Source: an uncultured Prevotellaceae bacterium (GTDB lineage: Bacteria; Bacteroidota; Bacteroidia; Bacteroidales; Bacteroidaceae). Taken from it: a DNA stretch of 40,445 bases. The DNA is taken from positions 1 through 40,445 of the forward strand of contig ONMN01000037.1 of NCBI GenBank assembly GCA_900318885.1, read 5' to 3'. The translations under genes were made by a program, and so were the position numbers. Positions 27,082 through 34,963 of the stretch are shown here, piece after piece. Each line of letters opens with the position of its first letter. Within the stretch, counting starts at the first letter, position 1. A model generated the notes under the pieces. The model was not told where the DNA came from. It made no database searches and was given only the letters and a program-made list of their open reading frames with translations.

Positions 27082-27433
27082 GCTGTTAGCTATTAGCTGT
27101 TGGCTATTGGCCGCTTCCTGTCAGGAAGGCAGAGATGCCGGCGACCTCTGGGGACAATGGCGCACGGACGGACAACGTTACCTTAGTTTCTCTGGTAGCA
27201 TAGCATGGTTTAAGGCCAATGGTGCCGAGATTTTCGGCAATTTCCAGCATCAGGGCGACAGCCTGTTCATCCAATGTTCGTCCATCGAGGGTTCACCCAT
27301 CGACACCATCACCGTGGAACGCGACTTCGGCATGCGTCCCTTCACCAATATCCGCCTGAAGATAGAAAAGCTCAACGACGACGACCTCGTACTCAGCAAA
27401 GACGGCCGCACGTGGAGTTTCTATAAATACTAA
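27065..27433 (+). CDS. Small lipocalin-like lipoprotein
   Basis: This protein has 122 residues. ATG 27065 was chosen because it starts a lipoprotein signal peptide with lipobox LLAASC (Cys19). The frame continues upstream within the wzi-like gene but without sense. The mature part looks like a short lipocalin-like beta domain (LWGQWRTDGQRYLSFSG, FGNFQHQGDSLFIQC, DDDLVLSKDGRTWSFYKY). The signal peptide is coded by four heptanucleotide repeats (27082-27109), so unit gain or loss would shift the frame. It overlaps wzi by 17 bases and its stop overlaps that of the convergent GH28 gene by four bases. Function is unknown; co-location suggests a role in capsule anchoring or assembly. Confidence 0.72.
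   Translation: MAKFYKLLAISCWLLAASCQEGRDAGDLWGQWRTDGQRYLSFSGSIAWFKANGAEIFGNFQHQGDSLFIQCSSIEGSPIDTITVERDFGMRPFTNIRLKIEKLNDDDLVLSKDGRTWSFYKY
27082..27109 (+). repeat. Heptanucleotide tandem repeat, GCTRTTR x4
   Basis: Four consecutive 7-base units GCTGTTA, GCTATTA, GCTGTTG and GCTATTG, followed by GCC. They lie in the signal-peptide coding part of the small lipoprotein gene and overlap no other gene after 27081. Confidence 0.85.
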
Positions 27434-28701
27434 AAACTCAACTCCTTCCCATCGATCGTGAAGTCTGTCAGTTCATATTTATCCGACGTCTTCACGTCAT
27501 ACTGCGTTTCAGCGTCCACCTGGATATTCCGCATCACGATGTTGTTACAACGTGACAACGGCATATCCTCCCGGTCTCCCGGCTTGAAGAACTGCGTCCA
27601 GGGATGGATAAAGAGGAACCGCTTGCAATGGCCCGTGATGTTCTCCACCGTCACGTACTCATAGTGTTGAGGCGTGTCGGGCCTCATCTTGAACCACAGC
27701 ACACGGTCGGCCCGTTCCGTATAACAATTGCGGAGGATTATATTCCTGTCATGCAGCGATTCGGAGCCCAGCGTCAGGCAGCCGTGTACCCTGCCGTAGC
27801 GACAGTTCTGTATCAGGATGCGCTCGCAGTCGCCGTTGGTCTCGTCCTTGTCTGCCCAGGCGCCCTTGCCACCCTTCAACACGACGGCATCATCGTTCAC
27901 GTGCATAAAGCAACCGTTCACCATCACATCCGTACAAGCATCGATGTCGATGGCATCGCTCGACGGAGCTCCTCGCCGTGGATCCGGTGACCAGACATTC
28001 TCCGTAGGGGCATAGATGTAACAGTCCAAGTAGCGCACATGATCACTCTTATACACATGGTTGGTCCAGAACGGCGAATTCACCAGCCGCACATCCTGAA
28101 TGGTCACGTTCCTGGAATTCGAGACATACGTCAATCTGGGCCTCTGCGCATCCTTGTTCGTGCATTGCGGATTCCAGCTCCTGCGGATCCAGAACTCCTG
28201 CCAGTAATGTAGGCCATTGCCGTCGATGGTACCTTGACCGCTGATGGTGAACCCGTCGAGGCCGTCAGCATTTACCAGTGCCGCGAAGTACTTGCAGGTC
28301 TCGCCCTCTATGCGAGTCATCACCACCGGGAAGTCCGCGATGCGCTCTGAGCCCTTCAGTCGGCCCTTCACGTGCAGGTGCGTACCTTGTTTAAAAAATA
28401 AGGCACCCGCCAGGAATGTCCCCTCAGGAATGACGACCACACCCCCACCCTCGCGGGCAGCGCGGTCGATCACGGCCTGTATCGCCGCCGTCTGGACGAC
28501 CGCGGAGTCACACTTCACGCCGTAGTCAGTGATGACATACTGTCGGCCCAACGACGCAACATCCACCTTTGTCGTGTCCCTGAACCAGGCGTCCATCACC
28601 GTCCCGTCAGGCCACGTCTCTACCGCAGGCCGTTTCTTCGTCTTAGCCGATCCAGTCAAGACAACAACCGACAATAGCAGTAAAATAAACTTTCTTATCA
28701 T
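27430..28701 (-). CDS. Glycoside hydrolase family 28 protein (polygalacturonase-like)
   Basis: This protein has 423 residues. Signal peptide MIRKFILLLLSVVVLTGSAK. A right-handed beta-helix enzyme: N-terminal DYGVKCDSAVVQTAAIQAVI and GGGVVVIPEGTFLAGALF, then SGQGTIDGNG. The GH28 active-site block is SSDAIDIDAC (Asp of the NTD position), NDDAVVLKGG (the DD pair), VHGCLTLGSES (the HG motif) and LWFKMRPD (the R-K/M position). It should cut alpha-linked uronic-acid or related glycans in the periplasm or outside. The gene is divergent from aldA with a 136-base shared intergenic region, and its 3' end is convergent with the capsule lipoprotein gene. Confidence 0.88.
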   Translation of the reverse strand: MIRKFILLLLSVVVLTGSAKTKKRPAVETWPDGTVMDAWFRDTTKVDVASLGRQYVITDYGVKCDSAVVQTAAIQAVIDRAAREGGGVVVIPEGTFLAGALFFKQGTHLHVKGRLKGSERIADFPVVMTRIEGETCKYFAALVNADGLDGFTISGQGTIDGNGLHYWQEFWIRRSWNPQCTNKDAQRPRLTYVSNSRNVTIQDVRLVNSPFWTNHVYKSDHVRYLDCYIYAPTENVWSPDPRRGAPSSDAIDIDACTDVMVNGCFMHVNDDAVVLKGGKGAWADKDETNGDCERILIQNCRYGRVHGCLTLGSESLHDRNIILRNCYTERADRVLWFKMRPDTPQHYEYVTVENITGHCKRFLFIHPWTQFFKPGDREDMPLSRCNNIVMRNIQVDAETQYDVKTSDKYELTDFTIDGKELSF

Positions 28702-28730
28702 ATATCAGTTAAGTAATTTGTTATTTGCGC

Positions 28731-28802
28731 ACAAAGTTACGGATTTTTTCCCGAAAAAATTTGTTATCTCACAAATTATTTGTATTTTTGCTGACGATAA
28801 AC
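28731..28802 (+). promoter_or_regulatory. Promoter/operator of aldA, copy 1 of a duplicated regulatory element
   Basis: A -33 TTTG at 28760-28763 and a -7 TATTTTTG at 28783-28790 have a 19-base spacer. Within it lies a perfect palindrome ACAAATTATTTGT (28771-28783). The 63 bases 28740-28802 match the minus-strand region 35026-34964 at 59 positions. A weaker similarity extends about 9 bases further upstream. The start codon of aldA is 47 bases after the -7 box. The palindrome overlaps the -7 box, so a bound regulator would probably repress. Confidence 0.85.
28732..28739 (-). promoter_or_regulatory. -7 promoter element of the GH28 gene
   Basis: TAACTTTG on the minus strand, 30 bases before the GH28 start codon, fits TAnnTTTG. 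It lies beside the aldA promoter element, so the palindrome region could influence both directions. No clear -33 box. Confidence 0.5.
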
Positions 28803-28837
28803 TAATCTACTTACATTTTTAAAACAAAACTACACGT

Positions 28838-30280
28838 ATGAAAGACTTACAGATGTACATTAACGGCCAGTTCTGCGAGAGCTCGAACGGCAAGTGGATT
28901 GACGTATTGAACCCATCGACCGAGGAGGTCATCTCACGTCAGCCGGAAGGAACTATTGAGGATGTAAACCGCGCACTCGACGCTGCACGTGCTGCCCAGA
29001 AAGCCTGGGGCAAGACACCCGCCATCGAACGCGCCGGCTATCTGCTGAAGATGGCCGACGGTATCAAGAAACGCGAGAAGGAGTTCACCGAGATCATCAT
29101 GCGCGAGCAGGGTAAGACTCGCACTTGGGCATCCATTGAGGTAGGCGCCACCATTGCCTACTTTGAGTACATGGCCACCTTCGCCCGCCACATCGAGGGC
29201 GAGATCATCCCCAGCGACCGTCCCAACGAGACCATCCTGCTCACCAAGAAGCCCATTGGCGTCGTGGCCGGCATCCTGCCTTGGAACTTCCCCTTCTTCC
29301 TCATTGCCCGTAAGGCTGGTGCCGCCCTGATTGCCGGCTGTACCATCGTCATCAAGCCCTCACAACTCACGCCAGAGAACTGTACGGAGTTTGCTAAGGT
29401 CGTGGCTGAGACTGGTCTGCCCGCTGGTGTCATCAACATCGTCACGGGCAAGGGCTCCGTCATCGGCAACGAGATGGCCGGCTCGCCGAAGATCGACATC
29501 GTCAGCGTCACAGGTTCCGTGGGTGCCGGCGAGAGCATCATGGCTGCCGCCTCGAAGAACATCACCAAGGTCAGCCTCGAACTGGGTGGTAAGGCTCCTG
29601 CCATCGTCATGAAGGACGCCGACCTGGAGCGCGCCGCACAGTGGATCGTCGACAGCCGTATCGGCAACAACGGTCAGATCTGTAACAATGCCGAGCGTGT
29701 GTATGTTCAAAAGGAGGTGAAGGAGGCGTTCACGAAGATCCTGGTCGACAAGATGTCGAAGGTAAAGGTGGGCGACGTCTGCGCCGACGAGAGCGTCGAT
29801 ATGGGTCCGTTGGTAGAGGCCCGTGCCTTGGAAAGCGTCACCGAAAAGGTGGAGCGCGCTATCAAACAGGGAGCCAAGCTGCTCTGCGGTGGTCACCGCG
29901 TCGGCACGAAGGGCTACTTCTATGCCGCTACCGTGCTCGACAACTGCACGCAGGACATGGACATCATCCATGAGGAGACCTTCGGCCCAGTCATCCCGCT
30001 GATAGAGTTCTCCGACATCGACGAGGCCATCAAGTACGCCAACGACTGCGAGTACGGTCTGGCTTCAAGCATCTTCACCAAGGACCTGAACATTGCCGTG
30101 AAGGCCTGCCGCGAACTGGAGTTCGGCGAGACCTACATCAACCGCGAGCACTTCGAAGCCATCCAGGGCTTCCATGCCGGCGTGAAGAAATCAGGTATCG
30201 GCGGTGCCGACGGCAAGCACGGCGTCGATGAATACCTCGTCACCCACGTCACCTACCTCGATACTTATGAGGACATGTAA
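28838..30280 (+). CDS. aldA: Lactaldehyde dehydrogenase (aldehyde dehydrogenase A)
   Basis: This protein has 480 residues, the same length and highly similar throughout to the E. coli AldA pattern as I recall it: WIDVLNPSTEEVISRQPEG, EGEIIPSDRPNETILL, GILPWNFPFFLIARK, LELGGKAPAIVM with catalytic Glu, NNGQICNNAERVYVQ with the catalytic Cys, and the end FHAGVKKSGIGGADGKHG. It oxidises L-lactaldehyde to L-lactate with NAD, the last step of L-fucose and L-rhamnose catabolism, and can act on glycolaldehyde. It is in the cytoplasm. Its promoter element is shared with the GH97 operon, which points to co-regulation by sugar availability. A strong hairpin at 30297-30336 follows. Confidence 0.92.
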   Translation: MKDLQMYINGQFCESSNGKWIDVLNPSTEEVISRQPEGTIEDVNRALDAARAAQKAWGKTPAIERAGYLLKMADGIKKREKEFTEIIMREQGKTRTWASIEVGATIAYFEYMATFARHIEGEIIPSDRPNETILLTKKPIGVVAGILPWNFPFFLIARKAGAALIAGCTIVIKPSQLTPENCTEFAKVVAETGLPAGVINIVTGKGSVIGNEMAGSPKIDIVSVTGSVGAGESIMAAASKNITKVSLELGGKAPAIVMKDADLERAAQWIVDSRIGNNGQICNNAERVYVQKEVKEAFTKILVDKMSKVKVGDVCADESVDMGPLVEARALESVTEKVERAIKQGAKLLCGGHRVGTKGYFYAATVLDNCTQDMDIIHEETFGPVIPLIEFSDIDEAIKYANDCEYGLASSIFTKDLNIAVKACRELEFGETYINREHFEAIQGFHAGVKKSGIGGADGKHGVDEYLVTHVTYLDTYEDM

Positions 30281-30296
30281 GAATCTCTCCTATATT

Positions 30297-30336
30297 AACA
30301 ACAAGGGCGTGTCAAAATTGACACGCCCTTGTTGTT
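30297..30336. terminator. Bidirectional terminator between aldA and the DUF5009 gene
   Basis: A 19-base-pair perfect stem with arms AACAACAAGGGCGTGTCAA and TTGACACGCCCTTGTTGTT and a two-base loop. It separates two convergent genes (stops at 30280 and 30341). Confidence 0.9.
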
Positions 30337-30340
30337 ATGA

Positions 30341-31423
30341 TTAAATCTTGATGAATATCCTGCGCCAGTAGAGCAACCATCCAACGAGCCCTACTATCGC
30401 CACAAACGTCAGCGCATAGCACAGCGACGCCAGGCTGGGCACCGCGATGGCGGAACGCACCGACGCATACAGCTCTTCGTTGATGCCCGTACTCCAGCCC
30501 ACAACGGCCAGACACTCGCTGAACACATAGAGGAACAGCGGGTTGACGCCAAAGATCAGAAATACGGTCATCCACCACGTCTTACGGCCTTCCCCGCGGA
30601 TATCAATCAGGTATATCAGCAGCGCCAGCCCGGTGGAACAGATGCCGCAGGTAGCCATTACAAAGCTGGGCGACCATACGGTCTTGTTGACGGGCAGTCC
30701 GCAATGGTGCAGCAGGAACCCCAAAAGCATCATGAAGCCCCCTGCCATCAGCAGTCTGTAAACCTTACGGCGAATATCGTCCGTTTGCGAGATGAAACTC
30801 ATACAGAGGAACCCCGTCAGCATGTGGGCCGTGGCGCCCATCGTGCCCAGCAAGCCCTCGGGGTCGATGGGTGAATGGCGATACAGGTGGTCGGCACCAA
30901 ACAGCCACAGGTCTATGCGACCGGCTATGTTGCGCGTGGCATCTGTACTATATCCGTCGAATGCCAGCAGCACGACGGCGTAAGCCACCAACAAGCCCAC
31001 GATGACCTTCAGTGTATGGCGGTGGTCCACGTACAACGCAAAGAGCGACGTCAGCAGATAGCATACGGCAATGCGTTGCAGCACGGCCCAATAGCGCAGA
31101 TGGGCGAAATCCAGCGGCCGGCCGTCCATCGCCAGCGCAAACCAGTTGATAAATAGTCCGATGGCAAAGATGAGCACCGTGCGCCTGACAACCTTCCGCA
31201 GTACCGCCGGCGTAGGCTGAAACTGCACCTTCGACAGCGACAGCCACGTTGAGAAGCCCACGATGAAGAGGAACGAGGGAAATACCAGGTCGCAGGGTGT
31301 CAGCCCGTTCCATGCGGAATGTTGCAAGGCGGCAAAGCCTTCCTCGAAACCGTTGTTGACCAGAATCATGCCAGCGACGGTGATGCCGCGCAGCACGTCA
31401 AGAGAAAGCAGTCGTTTCTTCAT
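30341..31423 (-). CDS. DUF5009/HGSNAT-like membrane acyltransferase
   Basis: This protein has 360 residues and is multi-pass with about 10 helices. ATG 31423 gives the family start MKKRLLSLDVLRGITVAGMI; an in-frame TTG nine bases upstream is unlikely. Family features are SLDVLRGITVAGMILVN, PCDLVFPSFLFIVGFS, RRTVLIFAIGLFIN, LRYWAVLQRIAVCYLL and GTMGATAHMLTGFL. It resembles heparan-alpha-glucosaminide N-acetyltransferase (HGSNAT), which passes acetyl groups across a membrane to terminal glucosamine. The active His cannot be assigned with certainty by eye. It is the third gene of an operon with GH97 and GH20, so trans-membrane sugar acetylation during glycan breakdown is a plausible inference. 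Confidence 0.83.
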   Translation of the reverse strand: MKKRLLSLDVLRGITVAGMILVNNGFEEGFAALQHSAWNGLTPCDLVFPSFLFIVGFSTWLSLSKVQFQPTPAVLRKVVRRTVLIFAIGLFINWFALAMDGRPLDFAHLRYWAVLQRIAVCYLLTSLFALYVDHRHTLKVIVGLLVAYAVVLLAFDGYSTDATRNIAGRIDLWLFGADHLYRHSPIDPEGLLGTMGATAHMLTGFLCMSFISQTDDIRRKVYRLLMAGGFMMLLGFLLHHCGLPVNKTVWSPSFVMATCGICSTGLALLIYLIDIRGEGRKTWWMTVFLIFGVNPLFLYVFSECLAVVGWSTGINEELYASVRSAIAVPSLASLCYALTFVAIVGLVGWLLYWRRIFIKI

Positions 31424-31492
31424 AATGTTCAATGTTCATTGCAACGCCACACTCTCAAGGAGAGAACGTTCAATGTTCAACGTTCAACGTCT
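31424..31492. repeat. Heptanucleotide repeats AAYGTTC, split in two runs
   Basis: On the plus strand, two units AATGTTC at 31424-31437, then after 27 bases the units AACGTTC, AATGTTC, AACGTTC and a degenerate AACGTCT at 31465-31492. The second run covers the stop and last codons of the GH20 gene; the first run lies just before the start codon of the DUF5009 gene. Confidence 0.85.
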
Positions 31493-32876
31493 CCCCATTG
31501 TCACGTTTCCTACAGTATTTCCAGCCCTGTGCATCATAGATGCTCAGCAGTCGGGGCAGACGCCGTAGGAAGCCGTCGTAGTCCTTCCGTTCGGGGTCGG
31601 TCCACTGTACCTCACAGAGTGCCGCCATACGGGGCAACACTTGATACTCCAGCAGTTCCTTATAAGGAATGTATTCCGTCCACAGGTTCGCCTGCGTACC
31701 GATGATATGACGGCGAACGTCGGCAGACAGAGAGTCGGGTGCGGGGTCGAAGGCATAGACCTTGCTCAGCGACACGTAGCCACCGATGAGGAACGGCTTC
31801 TCCCACAGGTCCTCGGGCAACTGGTAGTAGTCGAAATACATGACGGCACTAGTGTCGATGTCGCACTCGGCTATCTCGTCCCAACCAATCAACCGACGCC
31901 CCTTTTTCGTCAAGTACTGCTCCATGCGACGCACCATATAGCCCTGCAACTGCGCCTCGGTCTTCAACCCCTCCTCACGCATCCGTTGCTGACAGCGGTT
32001 GCACTGCTGCCACCGCACACGGGGAGCCTCGTCGCCACCCAGATGGATATAGGGTGCTGGGAAGAGTTCCGTCAGTTCGTCAATGATGTCTTCCAGAAAA
32101 CGATACACCTTGTCGTTGCCCGCACAGAGAATATCGTCGAACACGCCCCAGTCGGGACATACCTCGTAGGGACCACCCGTACAGCCCAGTTCCGGATATG
32201 CCGCCAAGGCCGCCAGCATGTGGCCGGGCATATCAATCTCGGGAATGATGGTGATGTGGCGCTCTTGGGCATAGGCCACTATTTCGCGGATGTCGTCCTG
32301 CGTGAAATAGCCACCGTGAGGGGTATATTCATAGATGCCGGCATTGCGGCCAATGACCGTCCGTTTGCGCACCGACCCCACCGTCGTCAGCTTCGGCCAT
32401 CGCTTCATCTCTATGCGCCAGCCCTGGTCGTCGGTCAGATGCCAGTGCAGCGTATTCATAGCGTGCAGCGCCATCATGTCCAGATACTGCTTCACCATGT
32501 CCTTATCGAAGAAGTGACGCGACACGTCCAAATGCATAGCCCTGTAACTAAACCTCGGCGCACTCTCAATGACGGCATACGGCAACGAAGTGGGATTCGT
32601 CGCCAGCACCTGACGCAACGCCTGACAGCCGTAGAACAGCCCCACCTCCGTGCGTCCCTCCAGCACGATGCCGCGTTTGCCGACCGTCATACGCCAACCT
32701 TCTGGCGACGCGATGTCCTTGTTCAGCCGCTCCGTCACCTGCGGCCGGCCTTCTATGTTCAGCACCGCCCCCTTCGCATCCAAACTGATGCGCTGGGGCA
32801 TCGGAATGATGTCGTACTGCGCCCGTGTGGCTACAATTCCTATAGCCATCACGACCGTTAACAAAAGTCTTTTCAT
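31470..32876 (-). CDS. Glycoside hydrolase family 20 beta-N-acetylhexosaminidase, with internal gap
   Basis: This protein has 468 residues. Signal peptide ends VATRAQ. A short N-terminal GH20b-like domain (about 20-105) precedes the catalytic barrel: RAMHLDVSRHFFDKDMVKQY, NTLHWHLTDDQGWRIE, IPEIDMPGHMLAALA, and IHLGGDEAPRVRW with the Asp282-Glu283 catalytic pair. It should release terminal GlcNAc or GalNAc from glycans. After GWDEIAECDIDTSAVM the sequence jumps directly to YFDYYQ (residues 346-352). In the family, a stretch of some 25-30 residues including an SWRG motif with a substrate-stacking Trp usually lies here. This looks like an in-frame deletion. Activity is therefore uncertain. Second gene of the GH97 operon. 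Confidence 0.9.
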   Translation of the reverse strand: MKRLLLTVVMAIGIVATRAQYDIIPMPQRISLDAKGAVLNIEGRPQVTERLNKDIASPEGWRMTVGKRGIVLEGRTEVGLFYGCQALRQVLATNPTSLPYAVIESAPRFSYRAMHLDVSRHFFDKDMVKQYLDMMALHAMNTLHWHLTDDQGWRIEMKRWPKLTTVGSVRKRTVIGRNAGIYEYTPHGGYFTQDDIREIVAYAQERHITIIPEIDMPGHMLAALAAYPELGCTGGPYEVCPDWGVFDDILCAGNDKVYRFLEDIIDELTELFPAPYIHLGGDEAPRVRWQQCNRCQQRMREEGLKTEAQLQGYMVRRMEQYLTKKGRRLIGWDEIAECDIDTSAVMYFDYYQLPEDLWEKPFLIGGYVSLSKVYAFDPAPDSLSADVRRHIIGTQANLWTEYIPYKELLEYQVLPRMAALCEVQWTDPERKDYDGFLRRLPRLLSIYDAQGWKYCRKRDNGETLNVEH

Positions 32877-32907
32877 AAGCTCTTCATTATTTCATAGTGA
32901 ATAGGGG

Positions 32908-34947
32908 CTATTTTTTCAATATTGCCGTCCATCCTCCACCACTGCTGAGATGGATGTTCAGACGGTCGGTGGCGATGACGGTCTGAAGGCGGTGCTGATA
33001 ATCGGTAGCATCCTTCAGGGCATTGACACCATCGGCGAAGATGTCGGCATGATACTGGCCTGCGGACAGGAAACTGAGATTGAGGGTCAAGTCGCGTGGT
33101 GTCCAGTCGGTGAGAGCAGCTAGATACCACGTAGTGCCTTTACGACGGGCTATGACGGTATATTCGCCTAGTTTGCCGTCGAGGGCAATGGTCTCGTCGA
33201 AGGTGGTGGGCACTTGTGCGATAAAGTCGGTACACTCCTGATTCCGAATGTATTGCGTAGGACTGTCGGCCAGCATCTGCAGTGGAGCTTCGAAAGTGGT
33301 GTACATAGCCATCTGGTGGACACGTGTACCCTGACTCATGGGATGGTCGTTATTACCGAAGAAGCAGTCTTTCATGGCATTGGTCATAGCACCAGGCGTA
33401 TAGTCCATGGGGCCAGCGAGCATGCGCAGATAGGGCGCTGTGACATCGTAGCGGGGTTGATTGTGCAACGGTCCGTCACCGGCACGGGGTTCCCACTTGG
33501 AATTCTCCAGACCTTTCACGCCTTCGAAGTTAAAGATGTTGGGATAGGCACGCTGGATGCCGAAAGGCTTCAGGCCGTGGTAGTCGAGATAGAGATGATG
33601 CTTGGCGGCACAGGCGGCTATCTCGTAAGCTGAGGCGATGACCTGCTGGTCGTCGCGGTCGAAGAAGTCGACCTTGAATCCCTTGATACCCATTGCAGCA
33701 TAGTGTTTCATGACGGCATCCGTAACGGCAGTACCACCAGTAGGATTGTTGCCTATCAGATTTCGCCAACTGCTCCACAGGATGATGCCCACACCCTTTT
33801 GCTGGCCGTGGGCTATCAGCCGCGTGAGGTCGATATCTGGGCTGAGATGATCCATCAGCGACTCCTTGCCACTCCAACCCTCGTCGATGATGATGTATTC
33901 TATATGGTTACGGGCAGCAAAGTCTATATAATATAAATAGGTATCGGTGTTCATGCCTGACGGGAAACTGACGCCTGTGATGTTGGTATTGTTCCACCAG
34001 TCCCACGCCACCTTGCCGGGACGAATCCACGAGGTGTCACTGATGCGGCACTCGGGAGCCAGCCGTTGGGCCATGTCGCAGTTCAGGATGTCAGCATCCC
34101 GCTCAGTGATGACGATGGCGCGCCAGGGCAGCGATTGCTTGCCGTCCAAACGGGCGATATAGTCAGCACGCCTGGTAGGCACGAGATTCAGGCGGTCGAA
34201 GCCACCAACCTCCTGTTCCAACGGATAGGGCGCAAACTCACCCTTCAGCACATGTCCCTTACCTCTCACCTCTGACCTCTCACCTCTAAGAAACATGCCC
34301 GGATAGTTCTCTACGCCAGCATCCATCACAATGGCTTTCATACCATCAGGCAGACTGACAGCCAACGGGGTGATAGCCAGCGAGTCGGGAAACATCTGCG
34401 ACAAGGACTGTTCGTCGTAATACGACTCAAAGCTGTAACAGTAGCGCTCGCCACCGCGATTGTCATTGACGTAAGGCACAAAAGTCTGATAGTCATCAGC
34501 AAAACGAAACTCTACCGTTTCGCTGTTTACCACCAGAGGCTTTGCATTGGAACTGATGAGGCGGTAGGCGGCACCGTCGTCGTAGGCACGCACCTCTATC
34601 TGCATCTTCTGGTTGCTGTACATCAGCAGTTGGCCATAGTTGTCGTCGACCTTCTCCTTTTTATAAAAGGATGTGGCGAAGCTGTTGGTAATCTGACGCT
34701 TGGCCACCTTGCCTATCTTGCCCATTCCCAACACTTTGCCACCCTGCTGCATCTGGATGTCAATGGCTGAAGGCAACAATATTACTGTGCCGTTATAACT
34801 GACCGACCAAGTTACCGTCTCATCGGTTTTGACGGTGACCGTCAACTTACCATTCGGGGAACTCACTTCATAGTTTGCTGCCTGCATCATCAGACATATG
34901 ATGCTCATGACCGCCAGCAACGTGTTGCGAAAAAGATGATGATTCAT
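32908..34947 (-). CDS. Glycoside hydrolase family 97 protein (alpha-galactosidase or alpha-glucosidase type)
   Basis: This protein has 679 residues, typical for the family. A signal peptide (about 1-23) is followed by a beta-sandwich N-terminal domain (VSSPNGKLTVTVKTDETVTW). The catalytic barrel has RPGKVAWDWWNNTNITGV, EYIIIDEGWSG, GIKGFKVDFFDRDDQQ, LYLDYHGLKPFGIQRAYPN and NFEGVKGLENSKW. A C-terminal beta domain follows. The Asp in KVDFFDRDDQ is at the place of the nucleophile of retaining GH97 enzymes, which suggests the alpha-galactosidase-like subgroup rather than the inverting SusB type; this is an inference. A surface loop (FLRGERSEVRGKGHVLKG) is coded by a heptanucleotide repeat. First gene of the operon GH97-GH20-DUF5009, driven by the duplicated promoter. 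Confidence 0.9.
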   Translation of the reverse strand: MNHHLFRNTLLAVMSIICLMMQAANYEVSSPNGKLTVTVKTDETVTWSVSYNGTVILLPSAIDIQMQQGGKVLGMGKIGKVAKRQITNSFATSFYKKEKVDDNYGQLLMYSNQKMQIEVRAYDDGAAYRLISSNAKPLVVNSETVEFRFADDYQTFVPYVNDNRGGERYCYSFESYYDEQSLSQMFPDSLAITPLAVSLPDGMKAIVMDAGVENYPGMFLRGERSEVRGKGHVLKGEFAPYPLEQEVGGFDRLNLVPTRRADYIARLDGKQSLPWRAIVITERDADILNCDMAQRLAPECRISDTSWIRPGKVAWDWWNNTNITGVSFPSGMNTDTYLYYIDFAARNHIEYIIIDEGWSGKESLMDHLSPDIDLTRLIAHGQQKGVGIILWSSWRNLIGNNPTGGTAVTDAVMKHYAAMGIKGFKVDFFDRDDQQVIASAYEIAACAAKHHLYLDYHGLKPFGIQRAYPNIFNFEGVKGLENSKWEPRAGDGPLHNQPRYDVTAPYLRMLAGPMDYTPGAMTNAMKDCFFGNNDHPMSQGTRVHQMAMYTTFEAPLQMLADSPTQYIRNQECTDFIAQVPTTFDETIALDGKLGEYTVIARRKGTTWYLAALTDWTPRDLTLNLSFLSAGQYHADIFADGVNALKDATDYQHRLQTVIATDRLNIHLSSGGGWTAILKK
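34261..34288 (+). repeat. Heptanucleotide tandem repeat, ACCTCTN x4
   Basis: Units ACCTCTC, ACCTCTG, ACCTCTC and ACCTCTA in tandem, inside the GH97 coding region. On the coding strand they are read as a charged loop (RGERSEVRG). Adding or losing one unit would shift the reading frame. Confidence 0.85.
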
Positions 34948-34963
34948 TGTCTTTTGTAGATTT

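Noticed and set aside
28740-28802. The duplicated 63-bp sequence as an attachment site or end of a mobile element
   Set aside because: It lies in promoter position at both places, in inverted orientation, with matching -33 and -7 boxes, and no integrase or transposase lies between.
31641-32861. A plus-strand frame of 406 codons
   Set aside because: It is exactly antisense to the GH20 gene, His/Gln/Arg-rich, with no signal peptide or motif; the GH20 frame has clear catalytic motifs.
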